DNA from: Hyperoplus lanceolatus
Taxonomy: Eukaryota; Chordata; Actinopteri; Uranoscopiformes; Ammodytidae
Direction: 5' to 3'
Length of the DNA: 64,000 nucleotides
NCBI GenBank assembly: GCA_026929865.2
Contig: CM049416.1
Coordinates: 10,016,001-10,080,000 of the forward strand
Made by a program: the position numbers and the translations under genes. Of the stretch, positions 10,759 to 23,654 are shown in pieces; within the stretch, counting starts at the first letter, position 1; each line of letters opens with the position of its first letter. The notes below the pieces were generated by a model. The model worked only from the letters and a program-made list of their open reading frames with translations. It ran no database searches and was not told the DNA's origin.

Positions 10759-13700
10759 AAACCTGAGGGGAGCAGCCAGGAGAGAAGAGGTCCTCAGCCC
10801 TAAAGCAGGTTCTCATGTGAAGTATTTGATTAGAAAGGAATTAGAAAGTACATGTGCACACGTATACGCCCTGTGTACACATGTACTCTTGTTATGCTGC
10901 AAGCCTTATTAATGATGCATAATAACCATAAGTGTTGTGTCTGTCCAGAATAACTGACAAACACACTGCCGATAGATAAAGCATACAAGCGCTTTTACGT
11001 GAGATATTTCTATCAGAGAAGTATATATAACCTGCTTTTCTACCTCAATAATGCTTGCACTCATGCCCAGAGGGCATTCCTGATACACAAAAGGCTCATG
11101 GGGTCCCCATGGTATTTAAGCAGGGGGTCTGGTTTTATCTTGACTTGGGTCTGGGAAATGAATCTTGGAGAGAGGCGAGCTCATGCTGGTACCTTTTGGC
11201 AAGGCTGGTGCTTTGTGGTTTAATCCAAAGACAAAGAGTCACCACAGTGTCTGGGCTTTTCACTTTTCACAGACACTGATGTTACCAGCAGGGGTTGGGG
11301 TTTAATCCCAGGTCCATAGTGACTTCTGCAGTAACCTCAAAAAACAATGACAAAAACATGATGTAATGAGCCAACTCAACACCTTACCTACTTAAATGAT
11401 GGTGTCTTTGCCAGTTAATAAACTGCTCAGTTTACAGTATGAGCTTATCAATTCATCTCTGCTTGCTTTTGCAATGCTTCTCAAATTACGCTTATTACAC
11501 TAATGAGTCTTAACATAAGCTAGTGTATTTTGTCATATTCATCTTATTCTTAAACTTTCTGTCTTATTGCTCAGCACTAAAGATAAATAAGGCACCTAGC
11601 TGGACCATAGATTGTTGACCAATTTAAACTCATAACAATGACTAATGATAAGAGCAAGCTACATTTGAGTTTTATTTGACTGCATAGACTTTATATTAGA
11701 TTTAGGGAATACTGTACTTCCTAGATAGCGGTAGCTGTGTGTTTGCGTGTGTGCGCTTCTTCTGATTCGAGATAGTGATTCTCCATTTATACAGACAGAT
11801 GAGAGCGTACTGAAACTGTACTTCCGAAAAGTCGGTGAGTGAATTAACGAATGAGTGAGTGAATTGGACCAGAAGCATTAGTTTGCAGAATGACATCCCT
11901 CCCTGCTCCTCCTGTTGCTGGATAAGCTGAACGGTCCTGACACCTCAACAATGCAGCGCTTTATGGACCTGCCCACACCCTGCTCCACCCTGTTTGCTCT
12001 GCCTCCGATTTTTAATGACAAAATGTATTGAAACAATCGGCTGGACTCTCCCCTCAATCCGCCGGCATAGTGAAGGGAGCTTATATGGTTCCGGTCCCCA
12101 GGATTTCAGACGGCTAACAAAACAGCTGTTACTTGCGCTCGACTGGCTGGCTGCAATGCTTTTCAGCCCCACAGGAAAGAGGCTGTGTGAGTCAGCCGGG
12201 CTGAATGAGGTGGCATGGCCGCAGCCGTCATTTCACCTCCTAACACATTAGAACCACATCAGCCAAGCCAGAAGTACTTGTTTCCCATATCAGCGTTTAA
12301 TACCACAGACATCGACTATATTGTATTTGTGCCTTCTGGTTTGATAATCGCCTTCAGCAAAAAACTATTTTTCAGGTTGTAAAGTATATGCTGTATGTTT
12401 GGGTCAAATACAATGTTTATATAATGCTTAATAAAGTATTATGTGTGACAACAGCTTTTTGTAATGATTTAAATAAGGCCAATAAAAGCCACAAGACACA
12501 AGACTCAAGAGGCGTTAAAAAAGGCTGCTCAAATTTTATTTGTAAAAAAGAAAAAGTACAACTGTCTGTAAGTGATGCAGACTTCGATTTTGTCACAGAA
12601 CAAATAAAGCAACTTTAAATAAGCAGTATTTAATGTTACAACTCTGCTTGTAGGGAGCAGTAAGTTGGTCTCAGTTTCTGAATGGGCTAATGAAGACAAC
12701 TGGAAACACAGAAATGTCTTTGAACCAAAGCTGCACAAGCAGTTGGTTGATGAAGCTTCCAACATATCATCTAGTTGCAATACTATGTATTTACTCAACC
12801 GTAGTTTCCCCAAAATTGCTTGACTTTCCAACACTATGAATCGCTGAGCTTTTTTTGGCTATGCTGAATTGTGGAGGATTGTTTCGAGATGGACAATCTG
12901 GGCTACTTTTGGCGTAACACGTTGAGTATTTACTGTGTTGGAACTTTGATCAAAGACAATTCCAAATAATTTATAACTTTCAAATCTGCAAACAATGACA
13001 TTTACACTTGTAAATAGTGACTTTCTTTTCCATCTATAAATGACATAAAGTGCCATGTTCCTCATATAAAAATATACTCTTCAAATTGTTTTGTAAGTTG
13101 TATAAAGCCTAAATAAACATTTCTGAATACATTAAGGGTGCTGTCCAAAAATAGCGTTGAGGTCTTTGATCCTCTCATACCCCCTTCAGTGTGGTTAGGG
13201 CACATGCCATCCACCCAGGCAGGCCTTAACCGCGCTGGAAGGCCTTGTGTAAGCAGAGGCCATCATGTGGAATTCCACGTCTCTGCCGTTCATGGGAATG
13301 TTGGATGTATCTGAACCTGATTGTACCTCTATGGATTTCCAATGAGGCTTACATGCTTTTCTCCGAAGTCAAGAGCCCCTCTGAAAACAAAACAGTGAAC
13401 ACGGTCGGGATAGTGCCGTTCAGGTTGGATGCTTAAAATAGTATGGGAATGTTTTCTGCCTCTTTGGCTCTTGTCGTAACAAAGGGACTGGGTTCGTGGG
13501 TGGAGAAGAGATTGGGAATGTCCATGAGAGAGATGTCAGCGCAACACTCAACAGCACAAACTTTCTGATGCCCCATGAAAAAACAGCAAGAAATGTGACT
13601 TTGTGAGTGCAAAAGAAAAAGAACTAATCTAGAGTGATAAACGACACTGACAACTGGCAATGGATAAAAAGGAAAAGATGTCCGTAAATTACGCCATCAA

Positions 13701-13819
13701 AATCAGTTACTCCCACTTTGAAATGTTTCAATAGCACCCAAAGATCATTAAAGAGATGAAAAATGTATAAGCAGCAATTGTGTTTGATATCCCTCCTATA
13801 AGACATACGGTTTGAAAGA
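10759..13819. other. atxn10 3' UTR and space between the converging genes
   Basis: The atxn10 3' UTR begins here, but its end is unclear. AATAAA occurs at 11417-11422 and 12430-12435, either of which could serve. A GC-richer stretch at about 11940-12245 stands out from the AT-rich surroundings. No open frame here looks real. Confidence 0.5.
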
Positions 13820-13843
13820 TATTTTTACATAAATAATTATCAT

Positions 13844-13849
13844 TTTATT
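13844..13849 (-). promoter_or_regulatory. wnt7b: Candidate wnt7b poly(A) signal
   Basis: TTTATT on the plus strand reads AATAAA on the minus strand, 480 bases past the wnt7b stop. It would give a 3' UTR of roughly half a kilobase. Further signals lie downstream, so a longer UTR is possible. Confidence 0.35.
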
Positions 13850-14330
13850 TTCAGTGTTCAAACATAATACAGTGTGAGCGTACAGTTAGAAGTTTTCCAC
13901 CATCTTTGACTCTTCATCAGGAGCTTGTCTACGTTTATGGCAGTCTGAAGTGCTTTAGCTCTTCCCATTAAGTCTTCTCAAAATCAACAATAGTCCTTGT
14001 GGATTTTTCCTCTCATGCGTGACATCTGTTAGTCACGTCTTTACAAAATGTCGTCTTCCAAATGCAAAGAGAACAGCAAAACGTTTTCACCTGCAGCGTG
14101 TTTGCTTCAATTCAGTTATTTACCAGCGCACGAGAAATCTTTTTTCAGTCAGTCTTCAAACCTCATGTCTGTTTTTCCTCTCTTGAAAGAATTCCAAAGT
14201 AGGATTTAAAAATGTGCAAATTGTTGAATAAATACTTCCTTCACCTCTAATTCCACTTTGTCATTCCCCTCTTACCTTCAACCATTGTCTGTTTCCACGA
14301 ACTTCTCCCCAAGCTCCACTTCCTCCTTCC

Positions 14331-14810
14331 TTACTTGCAGGTGAAAACTTCAGATTTCTCACTGCAGGTGTTGCACTTGACAAAGCAGCACCAGTGGAAC
14401 TTGCAGTTGCACTGCCAGATGCGCGTGTAGTGATGTGTGTCGTAACCTCGGCCGCAGCACATCAGATTACAACTGTCCGTGTGGTTCGATGTGCCGTTGC
14501 ACAGTCTGCCCCGTGTTCCTGTGCTCCCTGTGGCTGTGTCCTCCTCGCAGTAGTTTGGTGAGCGCTCCAGGTACACCAGGTCCGTGTCTGTGGGCTTCTG
14601 GTAGCCGCGGGCCTCTTTGAGTCGCAGGAAGGAGGGTTGGCGGAGCCGCGAGGCCCTGACCGACTCCACTTGGACCGCGTCGCTGTAGCGTTCCTTCAGA
14701 AAGTAACCGATCTCTCTGAACTTTGGCAGGGTGATCCAGCAGGTCTTAGTGGTGCAGGAACCAGAAACGCCGTGACACTTGCACTCCAACTTCATCCTCT
14801 CCTCCAGGAT
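14331..14810 (-). CDS. wnt7b: wnt7b exon 4 (terminal coding exon)
   Basis: The acceptor TTGTGATCAG precedes it. It begins [17 protein letters not shown] and runs to VFTCK and TAA (14333-14331). It carries the acylated serine and the C-terminal cysteine-rich domain. Confidence 0.98.
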   Translation of the reverse strand: MLEERMKLECKCHGVSGSCTTKTCWITLPKFREIGYFLKERYSDAVQVESVRASRLRQPSFLRLKEARGYQKPTDTDLVYLERSPNYCEEDTATGSTGTRGRLCNGTSNHTDSCNLMCCGRGYDTHHYTRIWQCNCKFHWCCFVKCNTCSEKSEVFTCK

Positions 14811-17800
14811 CTGATCACAAAAAGAGTAGAAGTTAGGTCTATATGAATTAAAAGATAAAGTTCATCATATTCTGTGTGATTTAAAAGTACTCAGTTAAAG
14901 TATATCCAATGCATAAATGGTCATTTTAAATTCACTTCCAGTGTTTGAATATGAAACAGTTAATAACAATCACATAGAATTCAAATCCGTCTCTTTTGGT
15001 AAGCGGGTCTTTCTGCTGACACTTCATCTTTCCGCACACCAACCACTATGCCAACTTTATGTCAAAAACCTAGGGGAAATAACTCATACCCCAAGACTGT
15101 AGTCTCTTATTAACTTTACCTTTCTTTCAGACCACATAATGGCGTGACAGCCCGAGAAAACTGACCAGAGCTGTTGTGCAACCATACACGTTTAGAATTA
15201 CATTGTGGTTTGAGCCCCGATTTGTTTTTTTAAGGCCATACAAATATTCCCTGAAGGCAAATTGACAGGTGACTGATGTTGCCCTTGTGAAAGAGCAAGT
15301 ATGACTTTAGAGCGACTCGGCCCTCAATTATAACTTCTTGTTAGTTGTTTGCCCATAGCACATGTCAAATGAGTGACTTCCCCTTCACAGCTATCACATT
15401 CTGGGAAGAGTTTGCGCTTCACTTTGGTTGCTTCAGTGTGTGCGGTGGTGAATAAGTGTGGTCTTTGCTGCTGCCACTGAGAAAAAGAAAGGAGGAGAGA
15501 GTCTTGCAATGATATCCTCTATCCACACTTAATGCCGACTAATTAAATGAATGGACTGTGGGGCTATGGCTCAACTCCATCTTGGCAGCTATATCGGCCA
15601 AGTTTTGCATTCCTGTCACACTCACACTCACAATTGCATGAAAACCCACTAGTGCACAGGAGCTTTTGTGCAATCATTTCTGCACTTGTACAATTTAATG
15701 CTGATGCATTTATAGTAACTGATGCAACTGCACAACAAATAACTATCAGCTGGAAAGTCAGCCATTTTCATCTCCCTACATAATAAATAATGTATCTTTA
15801 CTGGAGGATAGATGGATACTTAATTGATCCTGAAAGAAATTCTGATATCCAGTAGCAGCATACATACATTTTCACAACCCCCCCCCCACCCCCACCCAGC
15901 GTCATTAATGATATTAAATAACTGTAGAAATCTTTTTTTTTAAACTTGCAGAAAGAGTACTAAAATGTTTAATTGACACATTGAAATACTAAATTAAGCC
16001 TGGCAAAGGAGAAATAATTACTTTAGCATGTTTTTCATCCGTAAACCCCAAAACTAAATTTGATGGATTAGTTAAATACATTTGTCCTAAGTGGGACAAA
16101 TTTAATTTGTTCTTGTTACCTTTCGCCCTGCCTCATTGTTGTGCAGATTCATCAGCCGACGGGCATTTTTCTTGATCTCACGGGCATCTACAAAGCGCCG
16201 CGAGAACTCCACGCCGTACTTTACATCAGCCGAGCAGCCCCCCCACTTCCAGCCTTCCTCTTGGTCGTGGTAGCCCTGCTTTTCGCGGTCACAGCCACAC
16301 TGGCTGAGGTTGCCTTGGCTGCAGGCGGTAGTCACTGCGTGGGCCACTCCCGCTGCGGTGATGGCATATGTGAACGCCGCCTCCCTGCTGCCTAAAGAGA
16401 AAATAACAGAATTGGAGTTAATATAAGTCATAGACAAAGGTAGTCAAAAGTAGCACGTTTCAAGCAATACCACACTTGAGGAACCAAAAATTATGATGGT
16501 GTAACAGTGCAACAATCTAATCGGAGGTATAGAGAGACGACCATCAAGGACACGCTGCACACATCCAAGCAGTCCTAAGAAGAGGTTAAATTAGTGAAAA
16601 CACCTTTGTAGGATTCAGAGGGTCTGTAAACTGTCTGGGGGCACCAAGTAGCCAAATGGTTTAGGCCCATATAGAGTAAGTATGTATTGTCAAGTATCTG
16701 CACTACAACTAGGAGATCTATTCAGCTTTACTTAGTATTGTATTAGGCAGATTGAAGTCCTAGAGATCAGCCTCAGTATAAAGAGCATTAGTCTCATAAT
16801 AACTCAGATTTTCCTGTCTTGTTTAATATCTCTTATCTGCGTCTGTAGACACTGAGTTAGAACAATAATCAGTACAGTGAAGAAAACACAAGTGACATCT
16901 ACTGGCTGACTAGAGGAAGAGGCTTTTTTTTCTGGAATCGGCATCCATAGAGCTGCTGTGTCTTTATGTTTTTCATCAATGTAATTTCTCACGCGGCTTA
17001 AGTGTCATATTGCGTCTTTCTCGGGCGGTTTACATTCGTGCTGCAAATGATACCGCTATGTTGCATGTTGAAATAATCTGTGGCCAAGCTTGACTGAGGT
17101 GTGCCCCTTTTCCTAGCTTTTTGTATGTCACTATTTAAGCTTCAGAATAAACACATTTGTGTTTATGGCACGGAGGGGGGAAATGAATTCATTGGCACTA
17201 CAATTGGTAATAGGATATGCTGTCCTATAATCAGGATAATGCTGGGCCTCGGTTCTGCTCAGCAGCCCAGAGTATTAATGCATGGCGTCTCTGGTAGAGG
17301 CGATTCTAATGGCTCCCTTCCAACCTGACAAACTCACTCGCAGAAACCGTCGGGTCTGCGGTTCCCCCGGTCCATAACTCATAACAAACTCTGAAGTCCT
17401 CTCTCATCAGGCTAAATCCGCTACCCATTCAGATGCATTGTATTGTGAGCCTTTCTCAAGGCATCAGGCGCATGCAATAGCCAAGCAGCCATCTCCTCGC
17501 ACCGTGATTTGTTTTGATTGTAAGGCAGTGCATGCAGGGTTCCATTGTTGCCATCCAGCTGCTGGAGCTGACTCCAATTAGTGGTTAGCATGAGTCTCCC
17601 TGGTCTTTCTCAACGCTCAAATGAAGTGGTGGATGGTTCATTAGAGGCTCAAGGGGAAGGGGGGGTGGAGGGGTGATGCCCATGGTACACATTTCCCTTT
17701 TTAAAAATGGACATAAAGAAATTAAAGGAAATCTGACAAGCTCTTGTGTTTTCACATTAATCAACAGTCAAATGAGTTGTTATACAGATCTAATAAAATC

Positions 17801-20503
17801 TAGTCTCCCAGAAAGTTCTTGTTTTGTAGAACTGTCTACATGGACAGGCTATAAGCATCAACAGTGGGCTCAAAGTGTCTCTGCGAACTCTTTTACACAC
17901 CACAAGAGAAAAGAGACATTTCCTCTGACAAAAGAAATAAAGGGATCCAGACGTCTGCTTGCCTGTCTCCCGTGTAGGAGAAAGTGATTGCTCCCAGAGC
18001 GGCTAGATTAAACATGGATCCAAACCCACAGCAAGACCGCAACAAAACAGTTCGGACTGAAACACAATTTATATAAGAGGTTCACATTAGAAGAAAAAAG
18101 GCTTCTGTGAGAAATCAAACCGAGAGGAATGTTGACTAAAGCCAGGGAGACGGGTTTGCTTGTGTGTTTACAGATAGGTTTGATTCAGAAAATGGCACAC
18201 CCAGATAGGCGTTAGAACCTGCTTCATGGAAGTGGTCACTTTGTTTATGGCTGCTTTGCTGTGATGATGTGGAACAGGGATGCGACACACATGAACTACA
18301 GATTTGTATCTCCTCTGGGCACACTAACAAGGCCTTTGAGTTGCATTTTTTTGCGTTGGCGACTACATGAAGCCGAGAATTTGTCGTGGTTGTTGCATGT
18401 GGTATTCCATAAATGCTTTCATTGAAGTTTTGCCACCCATCTCGAAATCTGTTTCATGCAACTCAGTGGAGCTATGCTTCCGACAACAGTTACAGGAGGT
18501 TACGAGGACAATACAAGAAGAATGAGAAGACACATCCACGCACATAGCACGGTTCTTACAACTTCAGTGATTTGGAAATCAGACCACACGGCTCACTTTG
18601 GTCTGGTTGGGGCATTTAACATACCCAATGACATAATGAATAAACACCAAAAGGAGGGATATGTTGCCTGATCTCACATTACACTTTTTGGTTGTGTCTC
18701 TAGGCTGAGATTTACACTTGTTGCGGCTACATTTAGTTTGGTTGGACTGACTGTTGTGAAACTGTATTCATTTTGATTTATTCAGTGCAGGGATTTACTT
18801 TATCGTTTAACACAGGTAAACCAGTCCACAGATTGAGTCCAGCTGAGGACCTTTGTTGCGTGCCATTAACCATCTCTCCACCTATGTCATTTATCTTCTG
18901 TCAAAATCTCTAATAAAGAAACAGTTATAGCCCAGAAAACCCCTACTGTAGACCCCTGTCCTCTTTGCAGCATGTATCCCCTTAATCAGCCTACGTTGCA
19001 GATTTCCTTCTGTCTGTATTGCGATTCATTTATTTTAAACTAAAGAAGCTGAATTTCAAACAGACTGACCTACTCTCAGCTCTTGTCCAAAGACAGTCCT
19101 CTCTCCCAGGGCCGAGCAGTTCCACCGGCCGTAGCGGAACTGGTACTGGCACTCATTGATGCCCAACTGGGCGCCTTCGCCGATGACGATGATGGCGTCA
19201 GGGCGACTCTGACAGAGGGCTCTCTGACGAGGGGCCAGTCCCGGTATCTTGTTGCAGATGATGTTAGCACCTAGAGCTACCACTGAGGACAGCGCCCTGG
19301 GCAGACAGAAAAAAGGATTCAGTAGAAGGATTTTTAAAGAGGGACCGTTTTTACGAGAAAAAAGTGGCAACTGATAAGAAAATGGAGAAACAAAAATGTC
19401 CCTAAAGCATGCTCAGAATATCGTTGGATTGAATCCCTGGTTTAACATTACCTGTCTGTGATTTAGGGACAAAAGTGATGACACACTTGTGTCTAATAAG
19501 CAATATCAGTTGCCCGTTTATACATTATAAAGTTAAAACCAGACTTGAACGATAACAATAGATCAATAGAGAAAAGAGTCCAAATTCAGTTCTGTGTGTG
19601 TGTAACGGATAACGTGAGCCTCAACAGCTATATTTAAAGTTTTGGGGACTTGCCCTTGTTGTGAATGAGAGGTATACGATGCAGCAATCATTCTTTGAGA
19701 GGGCCTGGGTCTTTTTAATGCCACAACAGGCACTTATAGGCAGAGAATGAACTAGTCCAAAATGACTTTTCCATGTGCTGTTTTCCAATTATGGCCTCTT
19801 GTCTGACAAGGTACGCCCCTGACAAAGTTGTTCTGGTGTAATGTCTAAACCCACATGAGCAGGTTATCTCATCATCTGCTCACACATGAGAACATGCAAA
19901 ACAAAACCAAAATATATATATATATCATGCAGCTTTAATATTGGCGTCACTGACTCCTTTGACTAGTCCATTTATGACACACAACTGCTTATACTATGGG
20001 GATACAGTCCGCAGCTCTTGTTTTTCCGTGGCATTCTGTGATTAGGCCTACAATGTGGACTCAAATTAAAACGATTCAAGCATTTCCTACCTATGTCGTC
20101 GATATTCCAGGTTAGTTAATCCATTTCCGAAACTATCTCTACGCCACACCAGAACAAAATAAAGCCACTTTAAGACTAAATATATGACCATTTAATTAAT
20201 TTAACATAACATTTTAAGAAATAAATACGTTGAGCCCATGTCCTCTTCCCGATGAGCACCTGCAACAAAAGGCTAATGCTTTCAAGGTGCGATCTAACTT
20301 GGCTAACATACTTTTCCCCGGTGCGTATTTGGCCAAATTGCGCGTACGGCACACCTACTTGTTCACAAACATATCTTACTTGTGGTTTTAATTAGGCAAG
20401 TGCATTGATGGTTAACGTACAGGTAGCTACCGCTGGTGAGGATGAGGAAGATCTGCGGGTAGTAGACGGATAGCAGCGCACTGCGAGACGAGATGATGAG
20501 CAT
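14331..20503 (-). CDS. wnt7b: Secreted signalling protein Wnt-7b, 4 coding exons, 353 aa
   Basis: Wnt-7b is a lipid-modified secreted ligand that signals through Frizzled/LRP5/6, and with GPR124/RECK in brain vasculature. Four exons (83, 227, 272 and 480 nt) join in frame to 353 residues; human WNT7B has 349. An N-terminal signal peptide ([19 protein letters not shown] region) precedes [20 protein letters not shown]. The acylation site [14 protein letters not shown] is intact, with the palmitoleoylated serine at about residue 210. The C-terminus has the cysteine-rich [16 protein letters not shown]. Possible N-glycosylation sites are NCS in exon 2 and NGT/NHT in exon 4. The sequence is closer to WNT7B than to WNT7A ([18 protein letters not shown]). 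Fish may carry two wnt7b paralogues; which one this is cannot be told here. No disabling change is seen. Confidence 0.97.
15800..15845 (+). repeat. Retroelement tail-like remnant in wnt7b intron 3
   Basis: GATAGATGGATACTTAATTG followed by ATCCTGAAAGAAATTCTG resembles the widespread fish ATACTTTATTGATCCCGAAG-type repeat tail in decayed form. It lies in the 1.3-kb intron 3 (14811-16119). A short C-run follows at about 15880-15898. Confidence 0.4.
16120..16391 (-). CDS. wnt7b: wnt7b exon 3
   Basis: The acceptor TCTCTTTAG precedes it and GTAACA follows. The 272 nt encode [38 protein letters not shown] and [14 protein letters not shown]. Confidence 0.97.
16392..19069 (-). other. wnt7b: wnt7b intron 2
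   Basis: This 2.7-kb intron shows no repeat or open frame that I can name. A G-run lies near 17658-17668. Developmental enhancers often lie in wnt introns, but none can be identified from sequence alone. Confidence 0.7.
19070..19296 (-). CDS. wnt7b: wnt7b exon 2
   Basis: The acceptor TCTGCCCAG precedes it and GTCAGT follows. The 227 nt encode [20 protein letters not shown] through FGQELRV, nearly identical to mammalian WNT7B. Confidence 0.97.
20421..20503 (-). CDS. wnt7b: wnt7b exon 1 (coding part)
   Basis: Starts at the ATG on 20503-20501 and ends before a good GTACGT donor. It encodes the signal peptide, beginning [16 protein letters not shown], and leaves two bases of a Leu codon completed by exon 2. 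This N-terminus differs from the mammalian MHRNFRKW form but keeps the length and hydrophobic core. Confidence 0.9.
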
Positions 20504-20720
20504 GGTTGCGCATTGAACCCAACTGGTTCTGCTCTCTTGCGGTTTGAAAAGATAATAAGATTTGTTTTTAAAGTTTGTTGTTGAAGTGGGAGCAAATATC
20601 CTTTTATGTAAAGTCCGAGAGGTAAACGCCGGCTTCTTGCCGTCTGTCTTCAGCTAGTGGAGCCGTGGCGCGCTGCGGCAGCTCCAACACGTTTCGCTGT
20701 CCATGTGTTTTTGGAGATGA
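20504..20720 (-). promoter_or_regulatory. wnt7b: wnt7b 5' UTR and proximal promoter
   Basis: Upstream of the ATG on the minus strand is a TATA-like CTTTACATAAAAG (20613-20601). It would place the transcription start near 20575 and give a ~75-nt leader. A CpG-rich stretch lies at 20625-20700. Neither has been mapped, so the start site is inference. Confidence 0.4.
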
Positions 20721-20990
20721 GAGGCTGCATCCCTCGGCCGAAGTGCGCTCTGCCACCTGGACTGATAGAGGACTGGGTGGGCAAAAGAGAGAGAGAGAGA
20801 GTGCGATAGAGGGAGGGAGCTGATGGGGTTCCGGGTGAAGGCTTTAGATATAGATCTAGGCTACGTGCCGCTCACGTCTCCAAAACAGTGAGACTGTTGT
20901 GGCATTGGAAGGGTGGGAGACTGTGTCCTCCCGGTTACCCCCCACCCACACGTCCGTTGCACCCCGCGTCCCTAGCGCATCCGAACCCCC

Positions 20991-20992
<2 letters not shown>

Positions 20993-21049
<57 letters not shown>
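20993..21049. repeat. (CT)n microsatellite
   Basis: About 28 uninterrupted CT units, read as (GA)n on the wnt7b coding strand, lie 490-546 bases upstream of the wnt7b start codon. A shorter GA run lies at 20787-20802. Confidence 0.95.
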
Positions 21050-21052
<3 letters not shown>

Positions 21053-23650
21053 TTTACATGTTGGGGTTTTGCTGCTAAGGGGGAGGTCGCTACTTCAGTC
21101 TTGCTGTTGTCAGTTGAAGAATTCATTAGTCAATTAACAGAAAAGTATGAAGTTCCCATTTCAAATATTGATAAATCAATTCAGACATTTTTCTAGAAAA
21201 AAATCCCCCCAAAAAGTATTAATTTGATGAGGGCTGTGGGAGATTATAAAGGGTATGTGTAACTCTTTCTGAAACGTTATAGACACAAAGATACTCAGTG
21301 AATTAAGATAGTAATCACCAAACAAGTCAATAGCCTAATTGTAATAATCATCAGTTGTAGCTTAACTATAGAAGACCAATATGAAGGGAAAGGACATGTA
21401 TCTCTGATATGTATCTCTGATATGTATCACCTGATGAGAGTTTCTCCTATTGTTTTTTCTGCAGGGCAAATTTTCGCTGAAATAATGTTTACAGTCAATC
21501 AGATGCAATGATCTCCAAGCTCATATCATCACCAACAATACGCCCTCATGTGGTGGCATGTAGTAAATGTTTCCCCCCAAAACATCTGGCTAAACACTGA
21601 TCTTATATTGCACACTTATCTGGGAACGCTTCCAGATCCTTCAGAATATGTAATTTTTGGGAGTTATTTGCATGATGGTAAGCATCTGAAAATATATTGT
21701 CATTTAAATTTGATAAACTTAACAGAAATTTGGTTTAGATTAGGCGGGCTATGCTCTGGATCTTATGACATTAACTATTTAGTAAGTGTTTTGAACTAAT
21801 TACAGCAGTATTATGCCCAAACATAAAAACAATGACTGTTGCCATGGAGACTGTTTGATACAGCTAAGCTCACAGTGAAACGGTCTAAAAAAGCTGTTTT
21901 TATAAATACGTTTTATAATATTTATGAACATTTCTTTTCAATATGATTTTTGTAAAGCTTATTTAGACACCCAGTTGTCATATCATATATTGATTTTTAT
22001 TATTTAAGACCAGGTTTCATTAGGCTTTAAGACGGTTTCACCCATGAAAAAGTAAGAAAAGTTGCCTTTGTTGACTAATCACTGTCAGACTCACATTTTT
22101 CTACATGGTTTATATCCTTGTTAAACCTGCATAGTCTTTGAAGTGCCCAGGTGGAATCAGGTGGAAAAGCCAACAAGGATGACACTAAAAGGAATTTATG
22201 CTCACTTTGGCCCTTTTTAAAGATACTCCTCGCAAACAGTGCCCTGTTTGCTGTGGAACTTTAAAGAGAGCGGGGGAAAACACGGAAAGCACAATAGGAG
22301 GGAACCATCCCTGTTTAATTCCACGGGACCTTCAAAGAACAAGGAGTTTTATAGGTCTGCTGCAGAGAGTGGACAGAAGACAAAGCAAATATTTTCTCTG
22401 CTTGTTGCTGCAGTGTCCAGGCTGAAAAATGTAGACATTCTGAGCTTTGCTTGAGCTGCACAAACAACCACAGGGAGATAATATTAATATAATTTGTTCC
22501 AAGCTGAGGTATCAATCATCCGGAACAAAAGTGAGACATTGCCTCAGAAAACGATTTAGGGTAGTTTTGTGGAAATGAACCTTTTAATTTAAATTCCCTC
22601 GAGCTGCCAACAAAGCAATTTGAGAGATAGCAGTGCTTTGGAGTGTGAAAGAATAAAAATACCTATCATTCTTTGGCTGTTGTAAGATTGGCCTGATCCT
22701 CATGCCCTCTCAGCTCATGTTTAGCAATAGCTGTAGTCGTATATATACTCAGTATTTTAAGGGACAATGCTGCAAAAATTTTGTTCATGTACATCTATTT
22801 TAAATAGATTGTGTGTTTGTGTTCATTGTGTCATTTTATTCTCTTTCTCACTCCCTCACCCTCTGTCTTTCTGTCCAAATAATCCTCCTGAACCACAACT
22901 CCCAAAGCCAAGATAGCACTTAAGCAACGTGCACTCACTGTCCTGGCACTTAGAGTGAAATCTGTTTCTTTTCATATTTTTTTGCGCCTAAGAAAATGTG
23001 AACCTAGATACTTGAGGTTCTTCTTACTGCTGGACAGGACATACGATCAGTTATATCAGTGGCTGTGAAACCAACACAACTTTTCCTATCTGCCGGGACA
23101 GCTGTAGTTTTGACAAAAAAGGTTTTGATAGCATCATCCACAAAATGATGATGAGTTACTGGGTTGGAGACAGGCAGGACTCCAGAAACTAGAGCAGTGA
23201 CGTAGAGAGGCCTCGATCTGGAAGCAGGCCTAAAGAGTCTAGATTAATAATTGTGTTTCATGGCTTTGTGTGCTTTTTGACCTATCTTGTCCTTGAGCCC
23301 TGAATCCCTAGCTTTCTCCCAGAGTGGTTGTCGAGGAAACGGTTGTGTTGATCATAAAATAACGCATCTGATCTTTCATTACGGGGACATTTTTCTGTAA
23401 AGGGCAGAGCTAATAGGTGGTAGCAACATCATAATCCCATCCGTACACAGAGCAGAAGCTACTACAGCAGGCCCATTCACAGCGCATGTATACAACAGCA
23501 TAGAAACTCAGATGATCACTGCATAAAACACAGATAACACTTCTAAAGACATACCTTCAGAAGATGTGGAGCAAGTGCTAGTTCGGTGGGAGCATTGAAG
23601 TCACTCTTGTGTAAGCTGTATCAGCTGCATCATTTATTCTTCACCATCAT
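21050..23650. other. Region without recognised features, upstream of wnt7b
   Basis: AT-rich DNA with no defensible exon. A small direct duplication of an ATATGTATCTCTG-type unit occurs near 21400-21425. Nothing else stands out. Confidence 0.6.
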
Positions 23651-23654
23651 TCAA

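Noticed and set aside
16141-16395. 84-codon plus-strand frame
   Set aside because: It is the antisense shadow of wnt7b exon 3.
21400-21430. Short direct repeat suggesting an array
   Set aside because: Only two to three imperfect units of ~13 bases without unique spacers. It is a small tandem duplication, not an array of interest.
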